From: Chloroflexota bacterium
Lineage (GTDB): Bacteria > Chloroflexota > Anaerolineae > Anaerolineales > Villigracilaceae
Direction: 5' to 3'
Length of the DNA: 6,734 bases
Assembly: GCA_021823555.1 (NCBI GenBank)
Contig: JAKANW010000161.1
Span: 1-6,734 of the forward strand
Shown: positions 5,979 to 6,734 of the stretch, in pieces
How positions within the stretch are numbered: the stretch's first letter is position 1
Layout: each line of letters starts with the position of its first letter
The notes under the pieces: generated by a model
What the model was told of the DNA's origin: nothing
What the model saw: the letters and a program-made list of their open reading frames with translations, nothing else
Database searches by the model: none
Position numbers and translations under genes: made by a program

Positions 5979-6415
5979 GTGATCTCGAAATCTATCTGGT
6001 GCTTGGAAGTGTCGCGACCCTGCTTGTTGTGGTCGTGATCGGCTGGTTGTTCGCGCGCACCAACAAAATCAAATTAACCCAAACGCCCAAGGGCCAAAAG
6101 CCCGAATGGATGCAATCCATGCCGCCCCAGGATACGGTCAAGGCCACTACTGCGAGCAGTCAAGGCATCGGGGTGTTCGGCCAGGAAGCCGGCGAGCAAC
6201 TGGCCGCCCCATTTGCGGAGCAGATCGAGGACATCATCCATGCCGCGCTGGCAGCCGACCCAAAGCTGAAATCTTATCAGGTTGATTTCGGTACCGCAGC
6301 AGACGGCGGACTGGAGATCCATGTTAACGGACAGGTCTATCGCGCCGTCAAAGATATCCCCGTTGAGCCAGTCCGTGCGGTGATCGAACAGGCTATCGCC
6401 AAATATAACGAATAA
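5975..6415 (+). CDS. Uncharacterised single-helix membrane-anchored protein
   Basis: I do not recognise this 146-residue protein. It has one hydrophobic helix at about 6-27 followed by RTNKIK, which predicts the C-terminal part on the cytoplasmic side (inference from the positive-inside rule). A polar, proline- and glutamine-containing linker (about 34-75) leads to a compact C-terminal domain (about 76-146). That domain has a helix, a strand pair (SYQVDFG, GLEIHVNGQVYRAVKDIP) and a final amphipathic helix (EPVRAVIEQAIAKYN). The start is firm: AGGAG six bases before the ATG at 5975. The gene has its own TATAAT promoter. The next frame begins eight bases after its stop. The domain looks conserved and folded, but no catalytic motif is visible. 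Confidence 0.85.
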   Translation: MSDLEIYLVLGSVATLLVVVVIGWLFARTNKIKLTQTPKGQKPEWMQSMPPQDTVKATTASSQGIGVFGQEAGEQLAAPFAEQIEDIIHAALAADPKLKSYQVDFGTAADGGLEIHVNGQVYRAVKDIPVEPVRAVIEQAIAKYNE

Positions 6416-6423
6416 AGCAAAGT

Positions 6424-6634
6424 ATGGCACAGCAACTAGGCAATGTCACGTTCCTCGTTCGTGATCACGATGAGGCCATTGCCTTTTTCACCGTGGCATT
6501 GGGCTTCCAACTGCTCGAAGACATCGACATGGATGCAGGCAAACGCTGGGTGGTGGTGGCCCCGCGCAGCGCGGAGAGAACAGGATTGCTGTGGGAGCTT
6601 ATGGGATTTGCTTGAACCGAAATCCCCTGCATGA
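6424..6634 (+). pseudogene. VOC-family (glyoxalase-fold) gene with internal deletion and frame change
   Basis: The open frame from 6424 to 6615 gives 63 residues. Residues 1-47 (GNVTFLVRDHDEAIAFFTVALGF, then KRWVVVAP) are a clear N-terminal half of a single-domain VOC protein, normally about 125-135 residues. In the other forward frame, from about 6584, the reading is DCCGSLWDLLEPKSPA with a stop at 6632-6634. This fits the usual VOC C-terminus of the type DLYGNxWDLLE. The two ends are therefore joined after loss of roughly 60 middle codons, with a shift of frame at about 6570-6584. Without the middle the metal site and half the fold are gone, so the gene is probably dead. It has only a weak SD and sits eight bases after the preceding stop. 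The group II intron end lies one base beyond the tail's stop codon. The family length and consensus are from memory. Confidence 0.7.
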
Positions 6635-6638
6635 AATC

Positions 6639-6670
6639 GAGTAGAGAGCGGCGACTAACCGCTCCCTCTC
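6639..6670 (-). ncRNA. Group II intron domain VI with bulged branch-point A
   Basis: On the minus strand GAGAGG plus GAGCGG (6670-6659) pairs with CCGCTC (6651-6646), TCT (6645-6643) and CTC (6641-6639), closing a seven-base loop. The single unpaired base is A at 6642, seven bases from the intron end when the last base is counted as one. This is the standard branch-point geometry. All pairs are Watson-Crick except one G-T. Confidence 0.8.
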
Positions 6671-6713
6671 ACACCACCGGACATGCGGGTCCGCACGCAA
6701 AGCGGAGCGGTTC
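6671..6713 (-). ncRNA. Probable group II intron domain V, irregular
   Basis: The minus strand reads GAACCGC (6713-6707), then TCCGCTTTGCG, then the hairpin TGCG-GACC-CGCA (6695-6684), then TG and TCCGGTGGTGT (6681-6671). The outer ACCGC can pair with G(T)GGT, the inner hairpin is perfect, and the two-base TG on the 3' strand matches the expected bulge. The 5' strand, however, carries about seven extra bases that leave TCCGG largely unpaired, so this copy may be degenerate. Confidence 0.55.
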
Positions 6714-6734
6714 AATGAGAATAACGTAATTGGT

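Larger units (their letters stand above)
6636..6734 (-). mobile_element. 3' end of a group II intron (continues beyond window)
   Basis: Read on the minus strand, this stretch ends with a domain V/domain VI arrangement and the terminal sequence CTACTCGAT, typical of bacterial group II introns (self-splicing retroelements usually encoding a reverse transcriptase/maturase). The order is a domain V-like segment containing GAACCGC, then a GC hairpin, then TGTCCGGTGGTGTGAGAGG, then the domain VI helix, then a 3' end at 6636. The coding part and 5' end (GUGYG) would lie past base 6734. A short frame reading QLRYSH then stop at 6713-6733 could be the end of the intron-encoded protein, but this is not supported otherwise. 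The intron lies antisense to the VOC remnant. Confidence 0.8.

Noticed and set aside
6603..6626. Inverted repeat GGGATTT...AAATCCC with a ten-base loop, possible terminator
   Set aside because: There is no T-run on either side, and it falls within the readable VOC C-terminal tail, so coding sequence explains it better.
6603..6630. tRNA T-arm-like sequence (GGTTCAAG with flanking GGGATTT/AAATCCC) on the minus strand
   Set aside because: The loop would be ten bases rather than seven, and no acceptor, D or anticodon arm is present nearby.

Overview
The window looks like bacterial chromosome of moderate to high GC. The gene content (tsaD, selA, an M24 peptidase, several small membrane proteins without familiar names) and two start codons placed seven bases after a TATAAT box suggest a Chloroflexota (Anaerolineae-like) genome. 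That placement is an inference from gene style; no 16S rRNA or other firm marker is present.

Left and centre (56-5308, minus strand): seven genes are packed head to tail and probably form one operon read right to left. In transcription order they are a four-helix membrane protein, selA (17-base overlap), a zinc-ribbon membrane protein (15-base gap), an M24 Xaa-Pro-type peptidase (ATGA overlap), a type II toxin-antitoxin pair (48-base gap, then a 16-base overlap), and tsaD (10-base gap). Two genes act on tRNA: selA makes selenocysteinyl-tRNA and tsaD makes the t6A37 modification. No other selenocysteine gene (selB, selC, selD) is visible. The essential tsaD sits directly behind a toxin gene.

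Divergent control region (about 5297-5358): overlapping -10 boxes face in both directions, and an 18-base near-perfect palindrome lies beside them. The palindrome covers the likely ribosome-binding site of the plus-strand nitroreductase and the -35 region of the minus-strand operon, so one regulator could control both.

Right (5359-6634, plus strand): a nitroreductase-family flavoprotein, then a gene for a small single-helix membrane-anchored protein with its own TATAAT promoter and a possible 10-codon leader peptide. Next comes a damaged VOC (glyoxalase-fold) gene. It keeps its N-terminal half and, in another frame, a C-terminal tail; roughly the middle half is missing.

Right edge (6636-6734, minus strand): the 3' end of a group II intron, with a clear domain VI containing a bulged branch-point adenosine and a probable domain V. 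The intron begins, and any reverse transcriptase gene would lie, beyond the window. It abuts the end of the broken VOC gene almost exactly.
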